From Bacteroidia bacterium (GTDB taxonomy: Bacteria; Bacteroidota; Bacteroidia; Flavobacteriales; Flavobacteriaceae), in assembly GCA_030431695.1 (NCBI GenBank), contig JAUIIU010000004.1, positions 1 through 64,000 of the forward strand: a stretch of 64,000 nucleotides of DNA, read 5' to 3'. This document shows, piece by piece, positions 51,008-60,021 of this stretch. Position numbers and translations under genes: made by a program. The notes under the pieces are model-generated. The model had not been told where the DNA came from. It did not search any database and saw only the letters and a program-made list of their open reading frames with translations. Positions within the stretch are counted from its first letter, which is position 1, and each line of letters opens with the position of its first letter.

Positions 51008-51298
51008 ATGACGAAAGCAGATATCGTAGCTAAAATTTCAGAAAAATTAGGAATGGAAAAAGGTGATGTACAAGCTACTGTTGAGACCTTTATGGAAGAA
51101 GTTAAGAATTCACTGGAAGGTGGTGACAATGTTTACCTGAGAGGTTTTGGAAGTTTTATCATCAAAAAGAGAGCTGAAAAAACGGGAAGAAACATTTCTA
51201 AAAATACTACGATCAAGATCCCCGCACATAACATTCCAGCCTTCAAACCTGCGAAAATTTTTGTAGAAGGTGTTAAGACGAATGTTGAAGTAAAGTAA
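51008..51298 (+). CDS. HU family DNA-binding protein
   Basis: 96 residues. MTKADIVAKISEKLGMEKGDVQATVETF, then VYLRGFGSFIIKKRAEKTGRN and the IPAHNIPAFKPAK arm, match HU/IHF proteins, dimeric nucleoid proteins that bend DNA. IHF-like or HU-like cannot be decided from sequence alone. It is followed by the bTHX gene after 45 bases, a common order in Bacteroidota. Confidence 0.95.
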   Translation: MTKADIVAKISEKLGMEKGDVQATVETFMEEVKNSLEGGDNVYLRGFGSFIIKKRAEKTGRNISKNTTIKIPAHNIPAFKPAKIFVEGVKTNVEVK

Positions 51299-51343
51299 TA
51301 ATAATCAGCATGTCCGATTTGGGCAGGAACTAAAGAAATCAAT

Positions 51344-51433
51344 ATGCCGAGCGGTAAAAAAAGAAAAAGACATAAGGTAGCGACGCACAAGCGTAAGAAG
51401 CGCAGACGCGCCAACCGCCACAAGAAAAAGTAG
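51344..51433 (+). CDS. 30S ribosomal protein bTHX
   Basis: A 29-residue, extremely basic protein (MPSGKKRKRHKVATHKRKKR followed by RRANRHKKK). It matches the Bacteroidota version of ribosomal protein THX, which packs in the head of the 30S subunit. It is too short for most ORF thresholds and is often missed. The order HU, bTHX, RNase G is typical. A hairpin that overlaps the stop codon (51426-51448) acts as terminator. Confidence 0.88.
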   Translation: MPSGKKRKRHKVATHKRKKRRRANRHKKK

Positions 51434-51448
51434 TTTCGCACTACTTTT
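51426..51448 (+). terminator. intrinsic terminator of the HU-bTHX unit
   Basis: AAAAGTAGT (51426-51434) pairs with ACTACTTTT (51440-51448) around TTCGC, with further Ts beyond. The stem includes the bTHX stop codon. Confidence 0.75.
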
Positions 51449-51597
51449 TTCGTTTAGAAAACACAGAAGACGTTCTTTGAAAATGAAATCGGTTTCGAAC
51501 CTTGATGTTCGGGCGATTTCTACGGGGTAAAACCTGTGAAAATTTATTGTTTAATCCATTTGTCCGCCATTTGCGGATGGATAAAAATTAATGAAAA

Positions 51598-53142
51598 GTG
51601 AGCTACGAATTATTTATCAGATCCAGTTCACAAGAAGTTGATTTTGCCCTTTTAAAAGATGGAAAACTAATCGAATTACACAAGGAGGAAGAGGATACGA
51701 AATTTGCCGTAGGAGATATTTTCCTGGCAAAGATCCGTAAAACCGTTCCCGGGCTCAATGCCGCATTCGTGAATGTGGGTTATGAAAAAGATGCATTTTT
51801 GCATTACCATGACCTTGGGCCCAAGGTACTCTCCTTGCTGAAATTCGTAAAACGTGTAAGCACAGGTAAACTTAAAGAGTATTCTTTAAAAGATTTCCCA
51901 TTTGAAAAGGAGATTGATAAGAATGGAGGCATTAACAGCGCCCTCAAATCGAATCAATCTATTCTGGTACAGATCGTAAAAGAACCTATTTCCACCAAGG
52001 GACCGCGTATCAGTTCCGAGCTATCGATAGCCGGACGATATATTGTCCTGGTACCTTTTTCTGAAAGAGTTTCTGTTTCACAAAAAATAGAATCCAAAGC
52101 TGAAAAAGACCGCCTGATCCGACTCATCAAGAGCATCAGGCCCAAGGGATTTGGTGTCATAATCCGAACTGTGGCAGAGGGCAAAAAAGTAGCTGAACTG
52201 GACAGAGATTTACAAAATCTCACGGATCGCTGGATGGCGATGTGTAAAAAGCTACGAGGGGCGCACCACCCAAGCAAGGTGCTCAGTGAGTTAGATCGCG
52301 GAGCGTCGATATTACGAGATATATTTAACGATTCTTTCTCGGCCATACATATCGACGATGAAACGCTCTACCTCCAGATAAAAGATTATGTGCAGGAAAT
52401 CGCACCGAAACAGGAAGGAATTGTAAAGCTTTATGACTCCAAGGTCCCAATATTCGAAAAGTTCGGGATCGAAAGACAAATAAAGACCTCCTTCGGAAAA
52501 ACGGTATCGGGCAGCAGAGGTGCCTACCTGGTGATAGAACATACGGAAGCCATGCACGTCATCGACGTGAACAGTGGTAACCGTAGTAATAAATCAAAAT
52601 CCCAGGAAGAAACGGCACTGGAAGTGAATTTGATCGCTGCCTCTGAAGTTGCGAGACAACTGCGCTTAAGGGATATGGGAGGAATAATCGTGATAGACTT
52701 CATTGATATGGGGAATGCCGCGAATCGCAAAAAGCTCTACAACCATCTTCGCGAGGAGATGAAAGACGACAGGGCCAAGCACAAGATCCTTCCCCCGAGT
52801 AAATTCGGGTTAATTCAGATTACCCGCCAAAGAGTAAGGCCTGAAATGAACATCAAAACCGCCGAAGAAAACCCGAATACGGGTACTGACGGTGAGATCG
52901 AAGCGCCTATTCTGATAGTGGATAAGATCACTGAAGACCTTGAACGACTTTTCAAGAAAGACTATAAGAAGATCACATTGAACACGCATCCTTTTATAGC
53001 AGCCTTTTTATCAAAAGGTTTTCCATCAGTGCGAACCAAATGGTTCATGAAGCACAAAAAATGGGTAAATATTCAACCTAGAGATGCTTACACGTATCTT
53101 GAATACCACTTTCTAGACAAAGATGGTAATCAGATCAAATAG
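51598..53142 (+). CDS. rng: ribonuclease G
   Basis: 514 residues from a GTG start (MSYELFIRSSS). The RNase E/G catalytic domain starts with an S1 subdomain (FAVGDIFLAKIRKTVPGLNAAFVNVGYEKDAFLHY); HVIDVNSGN and IVIDFIDMGN carry the magnesium-binding Asp residues. The C-terminal scaffold of RNase E is absent. RNase G processes rRNA ends and decays mRNA. The 164-base gap upstream (51434-51597) holds the HU-bTHX terminator, a small TCCGC/GCGGA hairpin at about 51563-51577 and no clear promoter box. Confidence 0.95.
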   Translation: MSYELFIRSSSQEVDFALLKDGKLIELHKEEEDTKFAVGDIFLAKIRKTVPGLNAAFVNVGYEKDAFLHYHDLGPKVLSLLKFVKRVSTGKLKEYSLKDFPFEKEIDKNGGINSALKSNQSILVQIVKEPISTKGPRISSELSIAGRYIVLVPFSERVSVSQKIESKAEKDRLIRLIKSIRPKGFGVIIRTVAEGKKVAELDRDLQNLTDRWMAMCKKLRGAHHPSKVLSELDRGASILRDIFNDSFSAIHIDDETLYLQIKDYVQEIAPKQEGIVKLYDSKVPIFEKFGIERQIKTSFGKTVSGSRGAYLVIEHTEAMHVIDVNSGNRSNKSKSQEETALEVNLIAASEVARQLRLRDMGGIIVIDFIDMGNAANRKKLYNHLREEMKDDRAKHKILPPSKFGLIQITRQRVRPEMNIKTAEENPNTGTDGEIEAPILIVDKITEDLERLFKKDYKKITLNTHPFIAAFLSKGFPSVRTKWFMKHKKWVNIQPRDAYTYLEYHFLDKDGNQIK

Positions 53143-53184
53143 TTCTTCTCCGCCTTTGGCGGCTTCGGACTATTATAATTTTGA

Positions 53185-53220
53185 ACCCTCCTGTGTTTTT
53201 TGCATTGGAGGGTTTTTTAT
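53185..53220 (+). terminator. intrinsic terminator of rng
   Basis: AACCCTCC (53185-53192) and GGAGGGTT (53207-53214) form an 8-base stem followed by six Ts, 42 bases after the rng stop. Confidence 0.85.
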
Positions 53221-53228
53221 TTATTGCA

Positions 53229-53324
53229 GTTCGAGTGATCAACCTTTGGTTGATCGTATCTAGAACCCCTTCCTTACTTCTCAATACAATTTTCCATCTT
53301 CGATGAAAAATCACTCGAAGAGAC
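53229..53324. repeat. REP-like paired inverted-repeat element, copy 2
   Basis: The outer arms TTCGAGTGA and TCACTCGAA and the inner arms GTATCTAGAA and TTCTCAATAC repeat the plan of the element at 16851, with a GATCAACC-TTT-GGTTGATC hairpin (53237-53255) in one half and a TTTTCATC/GATGAAAA hairpin in the other (around 53290-53309). The arms are shared with copy 1; the hairpin stems differ. Confidence 0.7.
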
Positions 53325-53349
53325 ATATGATTGTTACTATATTGCATCT

Positions 53350-53835
53350 ATGAGATCCTACAAAACCTATTCTTTAGATGAGGCCAAAGCCAGGATGGAA
53401 CGCTATTGCGCCTACCGCGAGCGATGCCATAAGGAAGTGACCGAAAAACTTCGGGAAATGCGCATGATACCGGATGCCGTCGATCTCATAATCAATCACC
53501 TCATCACCGAAAACTACCTGAATGAAACACGATTCGCACAGTCCTTTGCGAGAGGGAAATTCAGAATAAAAAAATGGGGAAAGAACCGCATCATCCGCGA
53601 ATTAAAGGCCAGGGATATTTCCCAATTCAACATCAAACTCGCCCTGAAGGAGATCACGGAAACAGATTATTTGACGGCTTTTCATGAATTGTCGGAAAAA
53701 CGTTGGGAACAATTGTCTTCAGAAGAAAACCTTCAGAAGAAAAAAAAGAAATTTGCAGATTACCTACTCTATCGCGGGTGGGAATCGAATCTGATTTGGG
53801 AGAAACTAAATGAGTTGTTGTCACAGAGTTCTTAG
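53350..53835 (+). CDS. recX: regulatory protein RecX
   Basis: 161 residues, built of three-helix repeats. RCHKEVTEKLREMRM, ENYLNETRFAQSFARGKFRIKKWGKNRIIRELKAR and YLLYRGWESNLIWEKL are the three RecX repeats. RecX binds RecA filaments and limits recombination. recA is not in the window. It lies between the REP-like element and a 33-base tandem repeat. Confidence 0.93.
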   Translation: MRSYKTYSLDEAKARMERYCAYRERCHKEVTEKLREMRMIPDAVDLIINHLITENYLNETRFAQSFARGKFRIKKWGKNRIIRELKARDISQFNIKLALKEITETDYLTAFHELSEKRWEQLSSEENLQKKKKKFADYLLYRGWESNLIWEKLNELLSQSS

Positions 53836-53847
53836 ATGGTTAGTACT

Positions 53848-53946
53848 GCTGCGCTGTTAGAATGTTAGATTGTTGGAATCGCTACGCTCTTGGATTGTTA
53901 GAATTTTAGTATCGCGTTGCTCTTCGTATGTAGATGTTTCCAATTA
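53848..53946 (+). repeat. three degenerate 33-base tandem repeats
   Basis: Units at 53848-53880, 53881-53913 and 53914-53946 align without gaps: the first two begin GCTGCGCT and GCTACGCT and share GTTAGA...TT...ATC, and the third is more diverged. They fill the intergenic gap between recX and the convergent cupin gene. Confidence 0.55.
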
Positions 53947-53971
53947 TCCAACATTCTAAGAATCTATAAAT

Positions 53972-54838
53972 CTAAACCTCTATCCCCAGCTTCCTGTGTG
54001 TACGCTGGATGGCCTTTTCATTCTTCCCATCGATCCATGCCTGACCCTTCATTCTTCTCATGAAATTATCGTAGTGCCGCATCACGAAAATATTGTAGAT
54101 CGCCCGCCCCAGGTTCTTCGGGTTCCTGGCGATTGCTCGTAAACTCATTGAAAATCCGGGTGTTACATATCTCATAAAGTGCCAGTAACCTTCGGGCATA
54201 TATAGGACATTTCCGTGTTCCAGGTCACCGATAAATCCCCTGGCTTGCTTTAGCGCCGGCCATTTATCGTAATCCGGACTTACAAAATCAATATCCTCCC
54301 TGGTGATCAGAGAATGTGGGATCTTGTAGAGGTAGTCGTTCTGGTCCTGGTCGAATAGTATCACCTGTTTCTTACCGTGAAAGTGAAAGTGAAAGATATT
54401 GGCCAGGTCAATATCGTAATGCATGAATGTATAACTGTTCTCCCCTCCAAAGAACAGCATGGGCAATCCTTTCATAAGCCGCAGACCGAAATCAGGCCAT
54501 TTGTAGTCTGATTGTAATTCGGGGACCTCTTTCAGGATATTCCATAGGAAAATGCGGTATTTGGTAGGTTCCCGCTTCAGAAGATCAATGTATTCACTCA
54601 TCTTCATCTTCGCATGAGGTTCGTTGAATCCGTCTTTATAATCCACAGGGCGATCATCATAAAGAGGCACTTCCTTGTCGCCGGCAATTTCCGCCATATA
54701 ATCGAGATTCCATTTGCTGAAGGCCGGCCAGTCTTCTATAAACCGCTCTATTATGACAGGCTTCTGAGGCTTAAAGTAATGCTTCAAGAAATCTTTCTTA
54801 CTGATGGTCTCTACTCTGTCAATCTGTTTTAAATCCAT
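53972..54838 (-). CDS. cupin-8 (JmjC-like) oxygenase
   Basis: 288 residues. KPVIIERFIEDWPAFSKWNLDYMAEIAGD is the N-terminal part of the Cupin_8 family. FMHYDIDLANIFHFHFHGKKQVILFD holds the HxD iron ligands (His-Tyr-Asp), and LEHGNVLYMPEGYWHFMRYVTPGFSMSLR the third His. It is probably a 2-oxoglutarate/Fe(II) hydroxylase of protein or small molecule. The target is unknown. Lone gene. Confidence 0.85.
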   Translation of the reverse strand: MDLKQIDRVETISKKDFLKHYFKPQKPVIIERFIEDWPAFSKWNLDYMAEIAGDKEVPLYDDRPVDYKDGFNEPHAKMKMSEYIDLLKREPTKYRIFLWNILKEVPELQSDYKWPDFGLRLMKGLPMLFFGGENSYTFMHYDIDLANIFHFHFHGKKQVILFDQDQNDYLYKIPHSLITREDIDFVSPDYDKWPALKQARGFIGDLEHGNVLYMPEGYWHFMRYVTPGFSMSLRAIARNPKNLGRAIYNIFVMRHYDNFMRRMKGQAWIDGKNEKAIQRTHRKLGIEV

Positions 54839-54890
54839 GCTTAGACGTAAAACGTAAAATTACAAAACTTAACGATAACGTAACATACAA

Positions 54891-54915
54891 AAAAAGCCCC
54901 GACTTCGGGGCTTTT
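54891..54915 (-). terminator. strong terminator of the fibronectin lipoprotein gene
   Basis: AAAAGCCCCG (54892-54901) and CGGGGCTTTT (54906-54915) pair around a 4-base loop. On the minus strand the stem is followed by a T-run. Confidence 0.9.
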
Positions 54916-54931
54916 ACTCTCATAAATGCTT

Positions 54932-55561
54932 TTATGGGTCTGTAGTTACGACCAGCTGGTCTGTGTATTCACTATAACCGTCCACACCACAATTAGCCCG
55001 AACGTAAATCTCGTAGGTGGTGGCAGGTTGCAAACCGGTGATCTCGTAATTGCTTTGAGTAGTTGGGATCACTGTTCCCGTTCCTATGGTGAAACCAACA
55101 GGCCCGTATTCGATCTCCCAGGCTGTTTCGTTATTTTCGGACCATCCTATTCTGGCTGTACTTGAAGAAACACTTATCAGGCTAAGATCTGTAGGAGCAT
55201 TACACAGGACCACAGGCTTTAATGTTGTAAAGCTGATAGATACATAGTTGCTGAATCCATCGCTTCCGCAGTTCGAACGCACATAGGCATCGTATGTCGT
55301 CATAGGCGTGAGGCCGTCAATCACGTAGGAAGTCTGAGATGTTTGGGCAACAGTACCGGTACCCGTAGAGAACCCGGTAAGACCATACTCGATCTCGAAA
55401 GCCGTTTCATCACCGGGATCCCATAAGATCCGCGCAGATTCGGAATTTACCAGGTCGACTGATATCGACAGTGGCTCTAAACAGTTATTATTATTGTCAT
55501 CGTCTTTTTTACAGGAAAATACGGCCACGGATAACATGACCAAAAGGAGCATCTTTTTCAT
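54932..55561 (-). CDS. lipoprotein with two fibronectin type III domains
   Basis: 209 residues. Lipobox VAVFSC (Cys17) is followed by an Asp- and Asn-rich linker and then two FN3 repeats of about 90 residues each. The repeats are very similar to one another (TAFEIEYGLTGFSTGTGTV versus TAWEIEYGPVGFTIGTGTV; TYDAYVRSNCGSDGFSNY versus TYEIYVRANCGVDGYSEY), pointing to a duplication. The acidic residues after the Cys (KKDDDNNNN) fit a surface lipoprotein export signal of Bacteroidota. Its binding partner is unknown. Confidence 0.82.
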   Translation of the reverse strand: MKKMLLLVMLSVAVFSCKKDDDNNNNCLEPLSISVDLVNSESARILWDPGDETAFEIEYGLTGFSTGTGTVAQTSQTSYVIDGLTPMTTYDAYVRSNCGSDGFSNYVSISFTTLKPVVLCNAPTDLSLISVSSSTARIGWSENNETAWEIEYGPVGFTIGTGTVIPTTQSNYEITGLQPATTYEIYVRANCGVDGYSEYTDQLVVTTDP

Positions 55562-55759
55562 GTGAGATTTGTTGCGATTACTTTTGCTTTAACGCTTTCA
55601 GGATTTAAAAATTGTACATTCGATTGTTCAGTAATCAAGATATCCCCGGTGATGGGATATGAATGAATTCCGGTTATCGATATGGGGTCTTGCAATTTTT
55701 CTTTACTTTGAAACAAAAATAAACCTTCATATACATATAAACACAGATAACTACTTAAA

Positions 55760-56215
55760 ATGGAAGAAGAAATAGCACGTCAAAGCTGGTTCAAAAGAAA
55801 CTGGAAATGGGTAGTCCCCACGGGCGGATGTTTATTGATCATTGTTCTGATCGTCGCATTCGCAGGTTCCATTATTTGGGGTGTTACCAGCCTTATGTCC
55901 GATTCCCAGGCTTATGAAGATGCTATGTCCGAAGCTTCCTCGAATATCGAGGTCGTTGAGTTCCTCGGTGAACCAATAGAGACCAACGGAATGGCCGGTG
56001 GAAGTATAAATTATTCCGGTGGGTTTGGTGAGGCTCAATTAAGTATTCCGATCAAAGGGCCAAAAGCGTCAGCAACCATATATGTTTCGGGTGAAGGCGT
56101 TGAAGGCAACTGGAAGTATGACAGGATGGAGGTTTTTATAAAAGACAGTGACCAGGTGATCGATCTCCTTCAGAACAATCCCGAATTACGTCAAATTAAC
56201 CAATTGAACGACTAG
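55760..56215 (+). CDS. Coa1/Tim21-like membrane protein
   Basis: 151 residues. A basic WFKRNWKWVVPTGGCLLIIVLIVAFAG start provides one membrane anchor at about 15-35. The rest (AYEDAMSEASSNIEVVEFLGEPIE...GGSINYSGGFGEAQLSIPIKGPKASATIYVSG) matches the Coa1 domain, named from a mitochondrial cytochrome oxidase assembly factor and frequent in bacteria as a single-anchor protein. A role in oxidase assembly here is only suggested by the name of the family. No cox genes are adjacent. Confidence 0.7.
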   Translation: MEEEIARQSWFKRNWKWVVPTGGCLLIIVLIVAFAGSIIWGVTSLMSDSQAYEDAMSEASSNIEVVEFLGEPIETNGMAGGSINYSGGFGEAQLSIPIKGPKASATIYVSGEGVEGNWKYDRMEVFIKDSDQVIDLLQNNPELRQINQLND

Positions 56216-56264
56216 ATATAGGTATTCCCGAATTAATAAATTACGGATTACTTATCTTATAACT

Positions 56265-56798
56265 ATGGTTTACTACAAACGCGCCGAGACCGATACGGAG
56301 TTGCAACAGATACTTGAGCTTCAGCGCGATAATCTTCCAGCTAGTATTTCTTCTGAAGTGAAGCTGGACGAGGGGTTTGTTACTGTAGAGCACAGTTTCG
56401 AACTACTAAAACGGATGAATTCCCGCTGCCAACACTTCATAGCCAAGGAAAAAGAAAATCTGGTAGGTTATGCACTGTGTATGCATCCCGATTTTGGTGA
56501 GGAGATCGACGTTTTGCGTTCCATGTTCAGGGAAATATCACGAAATTATACTGAAGAGGACTATATCGTAATGGGGCAGGTTTGCATTCACAAAGATTTC
56601 AGAAGAAAAGGCATTTTCAGAAATCTGTACAACGAGATGCTTTTCGGTATACAACCAACTTTCCATACGATAATCACGGAGGTAGATCATGAGAATACCC
56701 GGTCCTTGAACGCCCACTATGCAATTGGATTCGAACATATCTGCACCTATCGATCCGATGATCACAACTGGGCCCTGATCAAGCTTTCAGCAAAATAA
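56265..56798 (+). CDS. GNAT family N-acetyltransferase
   Basis: 177 residues. VMGQVCIHKDFRRKGIFRNLYNEML contains the acetyl-CoA pyrophosphate-binding loop (RRKGIF), followed by EVDHENTRSLNAHYAIGFEHI with the C-terminal GNAT motif. Substrate unknown. It follows the Coa1-like gene by 49 bases on the same strand. Confidence 0.86.
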   Translation: MVYYKRAETDTELQQILELQRDNLPASISSEVKLDEGFVTVEHSFELLKRMNSRCQHFIAKEKENLVGYALCMHPDFGEEIDVLRSMFREISRNYTEEDYIVMGQVCIHKDFRRKGIFRNLYNEMLFGIQPTFHTIITEVDHENTRSLNAHYAIGFEHICTYRSDDHNWALIKLSAK

Positions 56799-56897
56799 TT
56801 CAGCCTTCCAAAATAACACCCACTTGATACAAATATGGAAAATTAATCGTAATATTGCGATGTATAAATATAACATCTCTCCTGAACTGTATTTGAT

Positions 56898-57956
56898 ATG
56901 GGCAAATCGAAGAAATTAAGCTTCCTGGACAACTACCTTACACTGTGGATCTTCATTGCGATGGCCATAGGCGTTGGTGTTGGTTACTTCTTTCCAACTT
57001 TCCCGGATTTTGTCAATTCACTCAGCAGCGGGACAACAAATATACCCATTGCAATAGGCCTGATCCTTATGATGTACCCGCCGCTGGCCAAGGTAAACTA
57101 TGCGCTGCTCCCAAAGGTTTTTCTGAATGTCCGGATCCTGTCCGTTTCGCTGCTGCTGAACTGGATCATAGGACCACTGCTTATGTTCTTCCTGGCGATA
57201 ATCTTCCTGCATGATTACCCTGAATATATGGTTGGGCTCATCCTTATCGGGCTGGCTAGATGTATCGCCATGGTCTTGGTATGGAATGACCTGGCCGAAG
57301 GAAGCAGTGAATACGGGGCCGGACTAGTTGCTCTCAACAGTATTTTCCAGGTTGTGGGTTACAGTTTTTACGCCTGGGTATTCATCACCGTGCTGCCTCC
57401 TTACTTTGGATTCGAGGGGGCTATCGTGGATATATCGATCGCTACTATTGCCGAAAGTGTAGCGATCTACCTGGGAATTCCATTCCTGATGGGTATCCTG
57501 AGTAGGTTGATCCTTGTAAAACTTTACGGTGAGGATTGGTACAACAATATCTTTATACCAAGGATCTCACCGATCACTTTGATCGCGTTGCTCTTTACCA
57601 TAGTTGTGATGTTCTCACTGAAGGGCGAAATGATTGTCGAAATTCCAATGGATGTATTGCTAATTGCCATTCCGCTGCTGATATATTTTGCCCTGATGTT
57701 CCTTATCGGGTTCTTCATCAGCAAGGCCATGGGGGCCGAATACGACAAGAATGCGGCCATCTCTTTCACAGCCGCAGGAAATAATTTCGAATTGGCGATC
57801 GCCGTGGCTATTGCTGTTTTCGGACTGAATTCCGGACAAGCATTTGCCGGCGTGATCGGGCCTTTAGTAGAAGTACCGGCCCTTATCCTCTTGGTGCGTG
57901 TGGCATTTTGGTTACGGAAGAAATACTACGGGAAGTCCAAACCCGCAAATACATAA
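56898..57956 (+). CDS. ACR3-family arsenite efflux permease
   Basis: 352 residues with ten membrane segments. [19 protein letters not shown] in the fourth helix contains the conserved Cys needed for As(III) export, and [18 protein letters not shown] near the end carries the second family signature. It should pump arsenite out of the cell. No arsR, arsC or arsM is adjacent, so control and reduction of arsenate, if present, are elsewhere. A terminator shared with the convergent atpC gene follows. Confidence 0.9.
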   Translation: MGKSKKLSFLDNYLTLWIFIAMAIGVGVGYFFPTFPDFVNSLSSGTTNIPIAIGLILMMYPPLAKVNYALLPKVFLNVRILSVSLLLNWIIGPLLMFFLAIIFLHDYPEYMVGLILIGLARCIAMVLVWNDLAEGSSEYGAGLVALNSIFQVVGYSFYAWVFITVLPPYFGFEGAIVDISIATIAESVAIYLGIPFLMGILSRLILVKLYGEDWYNNIFIPRISPITLIALLFTIVVMFSLKGEMIVEIPMDVLLIAIPLLIYFALMFLIGFFISKAMGAEYDKNAAISFTAAGNNFELAIAVAIAVFGLNSGQAFAGVIGPLVEVPALILLVRVAFWLRKKYYGKSKPANT

Positions 57957-57959
57957 AAA

Positions 57960-57989
57960 AATCCCAAACTCCTGTTGGAATTTGGGATT
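57960..57989. terminator. bidirectional terminator
   Basis: AATCCCAAA (57960-57968) and TTTGGGATT (57981-57989) form a 9-base stem, with an inner TCC/GGA pairing, between the convergent ACR3 and atpC genes. Confidence 0.75.
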
Positions 57990-58015
57990 AGCAAGTTGAT
58001 GTTCAGTGCCGAATA

Positions 58016-58294
58016 TTAGTCGGCCAGTACGATGATCTTATTGTTATTCAGTTCTACTGTCCCGCTCGTAATTTCCATTGACCATTTCCCATCGGGCTCT
58101 TTTGTGAACTTCTTCTCAAAACCTTCGGCAATGGTAGGATTCCCCCTGAACAATACTTTACCGGCGTCCAGTAACGATACGATAGGTGCGTGATTGTTCA
58201 GCATCTGAAAGGGGCCCTGTACACCGGGAACGGTTACAGATTCCACTTCTCCGGATACCAATGATGCTTCAGGTGTTACGATTTCAAGGTACAT
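58016..58294 (-). CDS. atpC: F1F0 ATP synthase subunit epsilon
   Basis: 92 residues, shorter than the 130-140 of many bacteria and limited to the N-terminal beta sandwich (MYLEIVTPEASLVSGEVESVTVPGVQGPFQMLNNHAP); the C-terminal helical hairpin that inhibits ATPase activity is missing, as is typical for Bacteroidota. It lies 10 bases downstream of atpD. Confidence 0.95.
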   Translation of the reverse strand: MYLEIVTPEASLVSGEVESVTVPGVQGPFQMLNNHAPIVSLLDAGKVLFRGNPTIAEGFEKKFTKEPDGKWSMEITSGTVELNNNKIIVLAD

Positions 58295-58304
58295 AAACTA
58301 TATT

Positions 58305-59813
<1,509 letters not shown>

Positions 59814-59871
59814 CTAAAGGTTTATTTTCTAGTTATTAAGTGTTGTATCTAACACCCTGTTTTTAACGGTG

Positions 59872-59879
59872 CAAAGATA
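59872..59879 (-). promoter_or_regulatory. -7 promoter element TATCTTTG of atpD
   Basis: On the minus strand 59879-59872 reads TATCTTTG, matching TAnnTTTG, 61 bases before the atpD start. Confidence 0.5.
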
Positions 59880-59963
59880 GTTTTTTCTATCTGAATTACG
59901 CAATCGATTCTACTAATTTTTTATGAATGGGTAGGTTAGGAATAACGGTTGACCAACAATTAA

Positions 59964-59996
59964 AAAACCCTCCCGATAATCGATCGAAAGGGTTTT
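59964..59996 (-). terminator. terminator of the GDSL lipoprotein/receptor unit
   Basis: AAAACCCT (59964-59971) pairs with AGGGTTTT (59989-59996), with a CGAT-rich loop; on the minus strand a T-run follows. It lies just past the GDSL gene stop at 60022. Confidence 0.75.
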
Positions 59997-60021
59997 GGTT
60001 TTATAATTTATTGCTGAAGTC

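Noticed and set aside
51563-51577. The TCCGC/GCGGA hairpin before rng as a riboswitch
   Set aside because: Only a 5-base stem with no conserved aptamer features; it is probably chance or part of the leader.
53848-53946. The tandem repeats as a CRISPR array
   Set aside because: The units are contiguous with no spacers, diverged, and there are no cas genes.
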